The notes under the pieces were generated by a model. That model worked only from the letters and a program-made list of their open reading frames with translations. It was not told where the DNA came from and did not search any database. This document shows positions 1 through 7,696 of a DNA stretch of 64,000 nt, in pieces. The stretch is from DASQMT01 sp963835735 (GTDB lineage: Bacteria; Actinomycetota; Thermoleophilia; Solirubrobacterales; Solirubrobacteraceae): the NCBI GenBank assembly GCA_963835735.1, contig CAWIGP010000002.1:930001-994000 (forward strand), written 5' to 3'. The position numbers were made by a program, and so were the translations under genes. How positions within the stretch are numbered: position 1 is the first letter of the stretch; each line of letters begins with the position of its first letter.

Positions 1-717
1 GCCCATCAGCGTCGGCGAGACGGGGATGTGGAGCTCCTCCGCCAGCGCCACGAGGTCCTCGGCCGCGTCGGCCAGGATCACGCCGCCGCCCGCCAGGATC
101 AGCGGGCGCTCGTGCTCGGCCAGCAGGTCGAGCGCGGCCGCGATCGCCGCCGGGTTCGCCGCCGGGGCGACGGTCGGCAGCGCGTGGTCGACCGCCGGGT
201 CGTAGGCGATCTCCTCGCCCTTCTGGACGTCGAGCGGCAGGTCGATCAGCACCGGCCCGGGCCGGCCCTCGCGCGCCACGCGGAACGCCTCGCGGAACGC
301 CCACGGCAGCTGCGCGGTCTCCTTGACCTGGTAGGCCCACTTGCACACGGGCCGGGCGATCTCGACGATGTCGACCGCCTGGAAGGCCTCCTTGTGCAGC
401 AGCGAGCGGTTGGCCTGGCCGGTGATGCAGATGATCGGGACCGAGTCGGCGAGCGCCGTGTACAGCCCGGTGATCATGTTCGTCCCGGCGGGACCCGAAG
501 TGCCGATGCAGAGGCCCGGCTCGCCGGTGATCCGCGCCCAGCCGTCGGCGGCGTGCGTCCCGCCTTCCTCGTGGCGCACCGCCAGGTGGCGGATGCGCGA
601 GCCGCGCAGCGCCTCATAGAGCGGCAGGATCGCGGCGCCGGGGATGCCGAACGCGACGCGCACCCCCTCGTCCTCGAGGACGCTGACGACGGCCTCCATC
701 GGGTTCATGCGGCCCAT
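1..717 (-). CDS. gcl: Glyoxylate carboligase-like TPP enzyme (C-terminus beyond window edge)
   Basis: Would condense two glyoxylates to tartronate semialdehyde plus CO2. The 239 visible residues cover the TPP-binding N-terminal domain and the start of the central domain; the rest lies left of base 1. Features close to E. coli Gcl are GIPGAAILPLYEAL, GTSGPAGTNMITGLY and LHKEAFQAVDI. The ATG at 717 follows GGAGGAGG. It is the third gene of a minus-strand operon, 15 bases after glxR, after hyi. Odd point: residue 50 (RHEEGGTH) is Glu, where E. coli Gcl famously has Val51, so the usual catalytic Glu of TPP enzymes is restored. Synteny with hyi and glxR makes Gcl the best call; a related acetolactate-synthase-type enzyme is the alternative. 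Confidence 0.85.
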   Translation of the reverse strand, partial: MGRMNPMEAVVSVLEDEGVRVAFGIPGAAILPLYEALRGSRIRHLAVRHEEGGTHAADGWARITGEPGLCIGTSGPAGTNMITGLYTALADSVPIICITGQANRSLLHKEAFQAVDIVEIARPVCKWAYQVKETAQLPWAFREAFRVAREGRPGPVLIDLPLDVQKGEEIAYDPAVDHALPTVAPAANPAAIAAALDLLAEHERPLILAGGGVILADAAEDLVALAEELHIPVSPTLMG

Positions 718-732
718 GTCGATGCCTCCTCC

Positions 733-1644
733 TCAGGTGGTCGCGGCCAGGCTCTGCGAGCCGATCCGGTGGTCGGCGAGCTCCTCGACGAGCGCCAGCA
801 GGCCGGAGTGGTCGTCGCCGCCGTGCCCCTTGGCCCGGAGCGCGCGGAAGCCCTGCTGGACGAGCGCCGTGACCGGCAGCGGGACGCCGTACTCGCCGCC
901 TGACTCGAGCGCGATGCCGAGGTCCTTGTGGTGCAGGTCGATCCGGAAGCCGGGCGTGAAGTCGTGCTCGAGGAAGTTGCGCCGGCGCATCTCCATCACG
1001 CGGTTCGCGGCGAGCCCGCCGCCGAGCACGTCGAGGATCCGCTCGGGGTCGACCCCCGCCTTCGAGCCGAGCACGAGCGCCTCGCTCACGGCGGCGATCG
1101 TCACCGCGACGACGACCTGGTTGCAGGCCTTCACGACCTGGCCGGCGCCGTGCTCGCCGACGTGGACGATCGTCTTGCCGAGCACCTCGAACAGCGGCCG
1201 CGCGCGCTCGACGTCGGCCTCCTCGCCGCCGACCATGATCGACAGCGTGCCGTCGCGGGCGCCGACGTCGCCGCCGCTCACGGGCGCGTCGAGCACGGCC
1301 ACGCCGCGCTCGCGCGCCGCGGCGGCGATCGCCACCGACACCGTCGGATGGATCGTGCTCATGTCGATCAGCAGGTCGCCGCCGGAGGCGCCGCCGAGGA
1401 CGCCGTCGCTCCCCGAGACGACGTCCTCGACGGCCGCCGAGTCGGGCAGCATGGTGATCACCACGTCCGCGCGCTCGGCCACCTCGCGGGCGCTCGAGGC
1501 CGGCTCGGCGCCGGCCTCCGCCAGCTCGTCCACCGGTCCGCGGCTGCGGCTGTGGACGACGAGCGCATGGCCCGCCCGCAGGAGGTTTCGGGCCATCGGC
1601 GCGCCCATGACGCCCAGCCCGATGAATCCGACGGTCCCCGGCAT
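733..1644 (-). CDS. glxR: 2-hydroxy-3-oxopropionate (tartronate semialdehyde) reductase
   Basis: NAD(P)H-dependent reduction of tartronate semialdehyde to D-glycerate, the step after Gcl. The 303-residue protein has the beta-hydroxyacid dehydrogenase layout: N-terminal Rossmann motif GFIGLGVMGAPMARNLL, substrate signature DAPVSGGDVGARDGTLS near residues 115-130, and the catalytic-Lys region GQVVKACNQ near 165-173. Length is typical of GarR/GlxR. A GTG at 1647 directly precedes the ATG at 1644; either fits the GAGGAGAG ribosome site. It lies 12 bases after hyi and 15 before gcl, so all three are probably one transcript. 3-Hydroxyisobutyrate dehydrogenase is the close alternative by sequence alone, but context favours GlxR. 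Confidence 0.9.
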   Translation of the reverse strand: MPGTVGFIGLGVMGAPMARNLLRAGHALVVHSRSRGPVDELAEAGAEPASSAREVAERADVVITMLPDSAAVEDVVSGSDGVLGGASGGDLLIDMSTIHPTVSVAIAAAARERGVAVLDAPVSGGDVGARDGTLSIMVGGEEADVERARPLFEVLGKTIVHVGEHGAGQVVKACNQVVVAVTIAAVSEALVLGSKAGVDPERILDVLGGGLAANRVMEMRRRNFLEHDFTPGFRIDLHHKDLGIALESGGEYGVPLPVTALVQQGFRALRAKGHGGDDHSGLLALVEELADHRIGSQSLAATT

Positions 1645-1656
1645 CACGCTCTCCTC

Positions 1657-2454
1657 TCAGGCTCTCGAGCGGCTGCCGCGCAACTCGCGCTGCAGCCAGT
1701 CGAGGCTCCCCTCGGTGTCCCCCGCCGGCGCTTTGTACTCGAGCCCGACGTGCCCGTCGTAGCCCAGCTCCGCGAGCCGGCCGAGGACGTACTCGAAGTC
1801 GATCTCGCCGGTGCCGGGCTGACCGCGACCGGGGCTGTCGGCGATCTGCACGTGGGCGATCTCGCCGATGTGGCGCTCGATCGTCGCGGTCAGGTCGCCC
1901 TCCATGCGCTGCATGTGGTAGGCGTCGTACTGGAGGCGGACGTTCGCGCGGCCGACGTTGTGGACGAAGTCAGCCGCGGCCCGCGTGCGCGGCAGCAGGT
2001 ACGGCCCGTTCTCGTACGTGTTGACGGCCTCGATCAGGACCTCGGCGCCCTGTTCCCGGGCGGCGTCGGCCGCGAAGCGGACGTTGTCGCGGGCGAGCTC
2101 GAGCTGTGCCCGGCGCTCCATTCCGGGCAGCTCGTGCCCGGCGAGCGCGTTGAGCTTCGTGCAGCCGACAGCCTCTGCCAGCTCCAGCGCCACGGGGACG
2201 TTCGCCCGGAACTGCTGCTGCCGGGCCGGGTCGCTGATCAGGCCGCGGTCGCCCGCGGGCATGTCGCCCGCGTCGAAGTTCAGGACTACCACCTCGAGAT
2301 CCGCGTCCCGGATCGCGGCGCGGACCGCGGCGATGTCCTCGCCGCGCGGCCACCACAGCTCGACGGCGTCGAAGCCCGCGTCGCGGGCGCGGCCGAACCG
2401 CTCGAGCAGCGGGACCTCGGTGAACAGGATCGAGACGTTGACGCAGAAGCGCAT
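1657..2454 (-). CDS. hyi: Hydroxypyruvate isomerase
   Basis: Interconverts hydroxypyruvate and tartronate semialdehyde beside Gcl. The 265-residue product is a xylose-isomerase-like TIM barrel, as expected for Hyi (about 258 residues). Visible family features include MRFCVNVSILFTEVPLLERF at the N-terminus, LIEAVNTYENGPYLL, LQYDAYHMQRMEGD and HVQIADSPGRGQPGTGEIDF, with the metal-binding Glu, Asp and His residues in these segments. The ATG at 2454 matches the family N-terminus; the frame stays open to 2490, but the extra 12 residues (MTYGIAPLRSRA) are not family-like. It is the first gene of the hyi-glxR-gcl operon and diverges from the small gene at 2591. Confidence 0.9.
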   Translation of the reverse strand: MRFCVNVSILFTEVPLLERFGRARDAGFDAVELWWPRGEDIAAVRAAIRDADLEVVVLNFDAGDMPAGDRGLISDPARQQQFRANVPVALELAEAVGCTKLNALAGHELPGMERRAQLELARDNVRFAADAAREQGAEVLIEAVNTYENGPYLLPRTRAAADFVHNVGRANVRLQYDAYHMQRMEGDLTATIERHIGEIAHVQIADSPGRGQPGTGEIDFEYVLGRLAELGYDGHVGLEYKAPAGDTEGSLDWLQRELRGSRSRA

Positions 2455-2590
2455 GGCGCGGGACCGTAGCGGAGCTATTCCGTAAGTCAAGAAGTGATTT
2501 CTGTATCGTGGGAAACGAGTGAAACGGGTGAGGGTTTCATCTCGCTACCATCCCTGTCTTCTCTCGGACACCCACCCCTCAGGACTCGAC
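2455..2590. promoter_or_regulatory. Divergent intergenic region upstream of hyi operon
   Basis: This 136-base stretch separates the minus-strand hyi operon from the plus-strand gene at 2591 and is locally A+T-richer than its surroundings. On the minus strand a TTGACT element (2484-2489) could be a -35 box for hyi, although no convincing -10 follows. TGTATCGTGG at 2502-2511 resembles TGTATCTTGG found in front of the GntR gene (15208-15217, minus strand). It is therefore a candidate shared operator; this is only a weak pattern match. Confidence 0.35.
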
Positions 2591-2947
2591 ATGAGCACGA
2601 CGCTGAATCACGTCGCCCTCTCGAGGGCGCAGCTGGCCCAGGCGAGCGAGCTCGCCGACGCCGGCAGCACCGACCTCGCCCGCACCCATCTCCAGTTCGC
2701 CGCCGATCACGCGCTGCGCGCGCTCGAGAGGATCGGCGCCGCGCCCCCAGACGCCCGCGTCGAACCCGACTTCGGCCGCGTCCAGGAGCTCATCGACACC
2801 TACGTCGCCCATCCGGCGCCGGCCGCGCCGGCGGCCATCCCGATGTACGGCGGACCGAACGGCGCTATGAACGCGCGTGGCGCCGAGGCCGCCGTGCGCG
2901 GGCTGCGCCGCATCGGCGCGGCGGTCACGGGCGCGTTCCGCCGGTAG
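2591..2947 (+). CDS. Small hypothetical protein, Ala-rich helical
   Basis: A 118-residue protein of unknown function. Codon third positions are strongly G/C, as in neighbouring genes, which supports real coding. The N-terminal part (about residues 1-60) reads as an amphipathic helical region, with repeated Ala, Leu, Arg and Glu (SRAQLAQASELADAG, ALRALERIGAA). The C-terminal part is Ala/Pro/Gly-rich and ends in a basic tail (AVTGAFRR). There is no signal peptide or membrane segment. The ATG at 2591 lacks a clear ribosome site; the frame is open upstream to 2519, but the extra N-terminus looks non-coding. It stands alone, divergent from hyi and convergent with the TauE gene, with a structured repeat just downstream. 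Confidence 0.6.
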   Translation: MSTTLNHVALSRAQLAQASELADAGSTDLARTHLQFAADHALRALERIGAAPPDARVEPDFGRVQELIDTYVAHPAPAAPAAIPMYGGPNGAMNARGAEAAVRGLRRIGAAVTGAFRR

Positions 2948-2955
2948 GTGCGCGG

Positions 2956-3120
2956 CGGCGCACGTCAACACCGGCATTGAGGGGAGCCCGAGGTGCTGCG
3001 GCGTTCGCACGACGCGGCGGCGAACGTCGGTGAGCACCCCGTATATGCCCTGCTCACCGACGTTCGGCGTCGCGGTCCGGCCGAACCCGCTCTCCTCAAT
3101 GCTGGTGTTGACGTACGCCG
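2956..3120. repeat. Structured repeat element, copy 1 (nested inverted repeats)
   Basis: The outer arms 2956-2986 and 3090-3120 pair over 31 positions with one mismatch and two G-T (G-U in RNA) pairs. The inner arms 3021-3036 and 3051-3066 form a perfect 16-bp palindrome (cgaacgtcggtgagca) around the 14-base loop ccccgtatatgccc. The same architecture, arm motifs and loop recur at 15335-15500. It lies between two convergent genes (2947 and 3133), so a bidirectional terminator role is possible here. The nested structure and conserved loop are more than a terminator needs. A small non-autonomous mobile element or a structured RNA are the alternatives. Confidence 0.75.
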
Positions 3121-3132
3121 ACCCCGACCGCA

Positions 3133-3858
3133 CTACGCGGCGAGCGCCGTCACGGCGCCCGCCACGAACACGATCGCCAGCGTGAGCCGGCGGAACGCGA
3201 CCTCGGGCAGGCGCGGGCCGATCGCGGTGCCCGCCCAGTTGCCCGCCAGCGAGCCCGGCAGCCACAGCAGCGCGGCCGGGAACAGCGCCTCCTCGTCGAT
3301 CGCCCCCTGGACCGCCAGGATCAGCAGGCCGATCGCGTTGGCGGCGACGAAATAGAGCGCCAGGTCGGCCTGGAAGCTGCGCGGCGCGGCCTTGTCGCGT
3401 GCCAGCAGCAGCACCGGGGCGACGCCGTTGAGCGACGTCGCCGCGCCCAGGAAGCCGCCGGCGAAGCCCGCCGCGACCGGCGCGCCCGGCAGCGGGCGCG
3501 GCGGCGGCGCCGACACCGCGCGCCACAGCAGGGCTGCCGCGCCCATCAGGACGAGCCCGGCGACCAGCTCGATCGTCGACTCGTCGACGGTGGTCAGCAC
3601 CAGGGCGCCGAGCCAGAGGCCGGGGATGCAGCCGGCGATCATGCCGCCCGCGCGGCGCGGCGTGGCGGCGTCGCGGAACCGGTACGCAACCGATATCCGC
3701 GTGATCCCCGCCACGGTCAGGTTGGCCGTCACCACGAACGGCAGCGGGAATCCGATCAGCAGCAGCAGCGGCGTGGCGATCAGCGAATAGCCGAAGCCGG
3801 TGACGCCGCCCATGAAGGCCGCGACGACGACTGCCAGCCCGCCCGCCAGGAGATCCAT
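3133..3858 (-). CDS. TauE/SafE (TSUP) family membrane permease
   Basis: A 241-residue integral membrane protein of the sulfite-exporter TauE/SafE family, which moves organic or sulfur-containing anions. It shows about seven or eight hydrophobic segments and the repeated family signatures GGVTGFGYSLIATPLLLL near residues 18-35 and AGFAGGFLGAATSLNGVAPVLLL near 132-154. The start is ATG 3858, directly after a TTG at 3861. It is the last gene of the oxalate-linked transcription unit, 16 bases after the Ca2+/H+ exchanger, and it ends beside the structured repeat. The context suggests an anion such as oxalate or a product as substrate; that is inference. Confidence 0.85.
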   Translation of the reverse strand: MDLLAGGLAVVVAAFMGGVTGFGYSLIATPLLLLIGFPLPFVVTANLTVAGITRISVAYRFRDAATPRRAGGMIAGCIPGLWLGALVLTTVDESTIELVAGLVLMGAAALLWRAVSAPPPRPLPGAPVAAGFAGGFLGAATSLNGVAPVLLLARDKAAPRSFQADLALYFVAANAIGLLILAVQGAIDEEALFPAALLWLPGSLAGNWAGTAIGPRLPEVAFRRLTLAIVFVAGAVTALAA

Positions 3859-3874
3859 CAAACACCAGTACCCC

Positions 3875-5047
3875 TCACGCGTACAGGAACGCGGCGGCCA
3901 GCACCGCGTAGAGCGCCAGCAGCATCAGGCCTTCGAACCAGGTCGACTCGCCCTGGCTCGTGACGTGGCTGGCGATGATCACCGCGAGCACGATGCCGGC
4001 GAGCTCGAAGCCGTTGAACACGAGCGCCAGCGGGTTCGGTCCGACGAAGAACGAGATCAGGACGAGGAGCGGGCCTACGAACAGCGCCACCTGCGCCGCC
4101 GAGCCGATCGCGATGTTGATCGCCAGGTCCATCTTGTCCTTCGCCGCGACGTACACGGCGACCCAGTGCTCGGCCGCGTTGCCGACCACGGCGACGATCA
4201 CGGCGCCGATGAAGAACTCGCTCAAGCCGATCGACTCGGCCGTGTGGGCGATCGAGCCGACGAGGATCTCCGACATCAGGCCGACCGCCAGGCCGGCGGC
4301 CGCCAGGACGATCACCGACTTCCTGACGCTCCACGGCTCGCGGCCGTGGTTCTCGTCGTCGGGCGGGTTGAACAGGTCGCGGTGGCTCATGAGCGAGAAC
4401 CACAGGCCGCCGGCGTAGGCGAGCAGGAGCACGATCGCCACCGTCAGCGACAGCTTCTCGACGGCGTGATCGAACGTGACCAGCTCCTCGCCGGGCAGCG
4501 GCAGTCCGCCGCCCTTCACCAGCTCGAAGACCGCCGGCATCGTCAGCGCCGCGAGCGCAAGGATCAGCATCGCGGCCTGGGCGCTGGCCGCCTTCTGGTT
4601 GAACGTCTGGCGCTCGCGGCGCAGGCCGCCGACCAGCATCGAGCCGCCCAGAACCAGCAGCACGTTGCCCAAGATCGAGCCGATGATCGACGCCTTGACG
4701 ACCTCGTGCAGGCCCTCGCTCAGGGCGAAGAATGCGATCAGCAGCTCCGGCAGATTGCCGAAGGTCACGTTCAGCAGACCACCGATCCCCGGTCCGGCGC
4801 GGTCGGCCAGCTCCTCGGTCGCCGTCCCCATCACCGCGGCGGTCGGGACGACCCCGAGCGCCGAGGTGAAGAAGACAACCGGCGGTGACACGTGCGCGAG
4901 CTCGAGCCCGACCGCGATCGGGATGAACGGGAGCAGCAGGTACGGCCAGCCGTCCCCGCTGAACAGGAACGCGGCCGGACTGCGGCGCGGCCGCAGCGTG
5001 GGCGCGGCGGACCCTTCCGCAGCGCGGACGTGTTCGACCTCCAGCAT
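3875..5047 (-). CDS. cax: Calcium/proton exchanger (CaCA superfamily)
   Basis: A 390-residue cation antiporter with about eleven hydrophobic segments in two inverted halves. The two diagnostic alpha-repeats are visible: FGNLPELLIAFFALSEG in the first half and VVGNAAEHWVAVYVAAKDK in the second, with the acidic residue of each (GNxxEL, GNxAEH) retained. The ATG at 5047 begins MLEVEHV; upstream in-frame sequence is shadow of sucD. It lies 7 bases after sucD and 16 before the TauE gene, inside the oxalate operon. A plausible role is disposal of Ca2+ taken in or freed when calcium oxalate is consumed; this role is inferred from context. Confidence 0.88.
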   Translation of the reverse strand: MLEVEHVRAAEGSAAPTLRPRRSPAAFLFSGDGWPYLLLPFIPIAVGLELAHVSPPVVFFTSALGVVPTAAVMGTATEELADRAGPGIGGLLNVTFGNLPELLIAFFALSEGLHEVVKASIIGSILGNVLLVLGGSMLVGGLRRERQTFNQKAASAQAAMLILALAALTMPAVFELVKGGGLPLPGEELVTFDHAVEKLSLTVAIVLLLAYAGGLWFSLMSHRDLFNPPDDENHGREPWSVRKSVIVLAAAGLAVGLMSEILVGSIAHTAESIGLSEFFIGAVIVAVVGNAAEHWVAVYVAAKDKMDLAINIAIGSAAQVALFVGPLLVLISFFVGPNPLALVFNGFELAGIVLAVIIASHVTSQGESTWFEGLMLLALYAVLAAAFLYA

Positions 5048-5054
5048 GCGGCCG

Positions 5055-5930
5055 TTAGCCGCCCAGCATCTCGATGACGATCTCGGACACCTCGGTCGGC
5101 GTGCGGCCGACGCGGACGCCCGCCGCCTCCAGCGCCTCCGCCTTCGCCTTCGCGGTGCCGGCAGTGCCCGACACGATCGCCCCGGCATGGCCCATCGTCT
5201 TGCCCGGCGGCGCGGTGAAGCCCGCGATGTACGCGACGACCGGCTTGGAGACGTGGTCGGCTATGTACGCCGCCGCCTCCTCCTCGGCCGACCCGCCGAT
5301 CTCGCCCGCCATCACGATCAGCTCGGTCTCCGGATCGGCCTCGAACAGCTCGAGCACGTCGATGAAGCTCGATCCCGGGACCGGGTCGCCGCCGATGCCG
5401 ACGATGCTCGAGTTGCCGAAGCCGCGCTGGGCCAGCTCGTTGCCGATCTGATACGTCAGCGTTCCCGAGCGCGAGACGACTCCGACGTTCCCCGGCTTGA
5501 AGAACGCCGCCGGGATGATCCCGACGTTGGCCTTGCCCGGCGACAGCACGCCGGGACAGTTCGGCCCGATCAGGCGGACGCCGTCGAGCTGCCCCAGGTG
5601 GCTGGTCACGCGCAGCTCGTCGTGCGCGGGGATGCCCTCGGTGATCGTGATGATCGTGGCGATCCCCGCCTCGGCCGCCTCCAGGATCGAGTCGGCCGCG
5701 AAGCGCGCCGGTACGAACACCATCGCAGTGTTCGCGCCGGTCTCGGCGACCGCTCGGCGGAACGTGTTGAACACCGGCACGCCGTCGACGTCCTGGCCGG
5801 CCTTGCCCGGCGTCACGCCCGAGACGACCTGCGTCCCGTAGCGCTTGTTGTTGAGTGCGTGGAACGTGCCCTCGCGGCCGGTGATGCCCGACACGCACAG
5901 GCGCGTGTCGCCGTCGACCAGGATGCTCAT
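5055..5930 (-). CDS. sucD: Succinate-CoA ligase (ADP/GDP-forming), alpha subunit
   Basis: Alpha subunit of succinyl-CoA synthetase: CoA binding and the phospho-His loop. At 291 residues the length is standard. Motifs include SGITGREGTFH, GVTPGKAGQDVDGVPVF, IGPNCPGVLSPGKANVGI, SRSGTLTYQIGNEL and the active-site His loop GFTAPPGKTMGHAGAIVSG (about residues 237-255). Its ATG overlaps the sucC stop (ATGA, 5927-5930), so translation is coupled. Within this operon it may serve the TCA cycle or act on an oxalate-derived acid; the sequence alone does not distinguish it from ordinary SucD. Confidence 0.93.
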   Translation of the reverse strand: MSILVDGDTRLCVSGITGREGTFHALNNKRYGTQVVSGVTPGKAGQDVDGVPVFNTFRRAVAETGANTAMVFVPARFAADSILEAAEAGIATIITITEGIPAHDELRVTSHLGQLDGVRLIGPNCPGVLSPGKANVGIIPAAFFKPGNVGVVSRSGTLTYQIGNELAQRGFGNSSIVGIGGDPVPGSSFIDVLELFEADPETELIVMAGEIGGSAEEEAAAYIADHVSKPVVAYIAGFTAPPGKTMGHAGAIVSGTAGTAKAKAEALEAAGVRVGRTPTEVSEIVIEMLGG

Positions 5931-7091
5931 CGTGCCTGGAGGGTCGGCGTGGGTGCCGCGAGCTCGACGACGCGCTCGGCGGCCTCGAGCATCGTCGCGC
6001 AGACCTCGAGGTCGGGCAGCTGCGCCTCCTTGAGCAGCCTCCGGCCCTCCTCGTCGTTGGTGCCGTCGAGGCGGACGACGAACGGGACGTCCGGCTCGAC
6101 GCGCCCGAACGCCTCGATCAGCCCCTTGGCCACCTCGTCGCAGCGGGTGATCCCGCCGAAGATGTTGAACAGCACCGCCCGCACCTTCTCGTCCGACAGG
6201 ATCACCTCGACCGCCGCGACGATCGCGTCGGCCTTCGAGCCGCCGCCGGCGTCGAGGAAGTTCGCCGGCCGGCCGCCGGCCTGCGCGACCACGTCGAGCG
6301 TCGACATCACCAGCCCGGCGCCGTTGCCGAGCACGCCGATGTCGCCGTCGAGCTTTACGTAGGTGAGGCCGCGCTCCTTTGCCATCCGCTCCTGCGGGTC
6401 CTCGGCCGACGGGTCGCGCAGCTCCGCGTTCTCCGGATGCCGGAACAGCGCGTTGCCGTCGAGCGTCACCTTGGCGTCGAGCGCGCGCACGTCGCGCTGG
6501 GGAGTGACGATCAGCGGGTTGACCTCGATGAGCATCGCGTCCTCGCGCACGAACGCCGCGTACAGCTTCGCCAGCAGCGCTCCGACCGGCCGCACGACGT
6601 CGGCATCGACGCCGGCCTCGAACGCGAGCCGCCGCCCATGGAAGTCCTGATAGCCGAGCAACGGATCGACGTGCAGGGTCGCGATCGCGCCCGGGTCCTG
6701 CCTCGGCGACCTGCTCGATGTCCATGCCGCCCTTGGTCGACAGCATGATCAGCGGCGCCTTCGCGCTGCGATCGAAGACGATCGACGCGTAGTACTCCGC
6801 CGCGATCTCCGACGCCTGCTCGATCCAGACCTCGTGGACGCGCAGTCCGCGGATGTCCATGCCGAGGATCGCGCCCGCGTGCTCGCGCGCCTCGTCGCGG
6901 TCGTTCGCGACCTTGATGCCGCCGAGCTTGCCGCGCCCGCCGATCTGTACCTGCGCCTTCACGACGCACGGGTAGCCGATCGCCTCGGCGGCCTCGACCG
7001 CCGCGTCGACGGTGCCCGCCACCCTGCCGTCCGGCACGGGCACGCCGTGGCGCGCGAGCAGTTGCTTGCCCTGGTATTCGAGCAGGTCCAT
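5927..7091 (-). CDS. sucC: Succinate-CoA ligase beta subunit (one-base frameshift)
   Basis: ATP-grasp beta subunit partnering SucD. The ATG at 7091 follows an excellent GGAGGTGACC site and opens MDLLEYQGKQLLARHGVPVP. The N-terminal half reads normally to KGGMDIEQVAEA, then the frame is lost. The remainder (DPGAIATLHVDPLLGYQDF, LEVNPL-type IEVNPLIV, LFNIFGGITRCDEVAKG) continues in the next frame to 5927. One extra C/G near 6698 explains the break; removing it gives a 387-residue protein of normal length. The otherwise intact coding and the many similar breaks in this window argue for a sequencing error rather than a pseudogene. It lies 2 bases after the preceding gene. Confidence 0.88.
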
Positions 7092-7093
7092 GG

Positions 7094-7696
7094 TCACCTC
7101 CGCCGCTTGCGTTGACGCCGGCGTTCCTTCTCCGCCTCCGCCTCGCCGGCATAGGCCAGCTGCCGGCGGATGAACTCGTCGGCGACCGGGTTGCGATTGC
7201 GGATGTGGAACCACCATCGCGGCACGAAGTTCTCGTGCAGCCACCAGAAGCCGATCGCGAACGGGACGCTGACGAGCACCTGGTAGATGACGAACGCCAG
7301 CCAGCCGTTCGGCATCGCCACGCTGCTCCCGGCGACCAGATCCGTGAGCACCGCCGCAAGCACGCAGCTCGGCGGGAACGCGACGGTCCAGAGCAGCGCC
7401 GCAGGGGTGAGCGTGCCGAGAGGGGCCCTCCCGGTGGCGAGCAGGAGCTCGTAGGCGGCGCCGCCGAGCGCGAGCGGGATGCCGAGGGCGAACGCCGCGA
7501 CGAGGACGACGGGGAGGGGCAGTTCGCCCAGCGCGGCGAAGGCGCCGGCGATCAGGCCGCCGAGCAGCCCGATCATCGCTCCCGGCAGCGCCATCTCCCT
7601 CACCTGGGACCCGCTGAGCGTCCCCCACGGTGTCGACAGCGACCCGCCCCCCAGTCCGGGGGGCGCGAGCCGTCGCTCTGCGTGTGGCGAGCCCAT
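7094..7696 (-). CDS. Small membrane protein coupled to Nramp-like carrier
   Basis: A 200-residue protein with no recognised family. It has about four hydrophobic segments (roughly residues 38-55, 60-80, 100-122 and 130-152), followed by a cytoplasmic-looking tail. The tail has an aromatic stretch (WWLHENFVPRWWFHIRNRN) and ends in a highly basic cluster (ERRRQRKRRR). The ATG at 7696 overlaps the stop of the upstream carrier by one base (TGATG), and sucC starts 2 bases after its stop. This tight coupling suggests it works with the Nramp-like carrier as an accessory or second subunit, but that is only inferred from position. Confidence 0.7.
   Translation of the reverse strand: MGSPHAERRLAPPGLGGGSLSTPWGTLSGSQVREMALPGAMIGLLGGLIAGAFAALGELPLPVVLVAAFALGIPLALGGAAYELLLATGRAPLGTLTPAALLWTVAFPPSCVLAAVLTDLVAGSSVAMPNGWLAFVIYQVLVSVPFAIGFWWLHENFVPRWWFHIRNRNPVADEFIRRQLAYAGEAEAEKERRRQRKRRR

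Noticed and set aside
28..2469. Long plus-strand reading frames over the glyoxylate operon
   Set aside because: They are Arg/Ala-rich antisense shadows of gcl, glxR and hyi, which carry clear family motifs on the minus strand.
2956..3120. CRISPR array or tandem repeat
   Set aside because: The repeats are inverted and nested, with no regularly spaced direct units.
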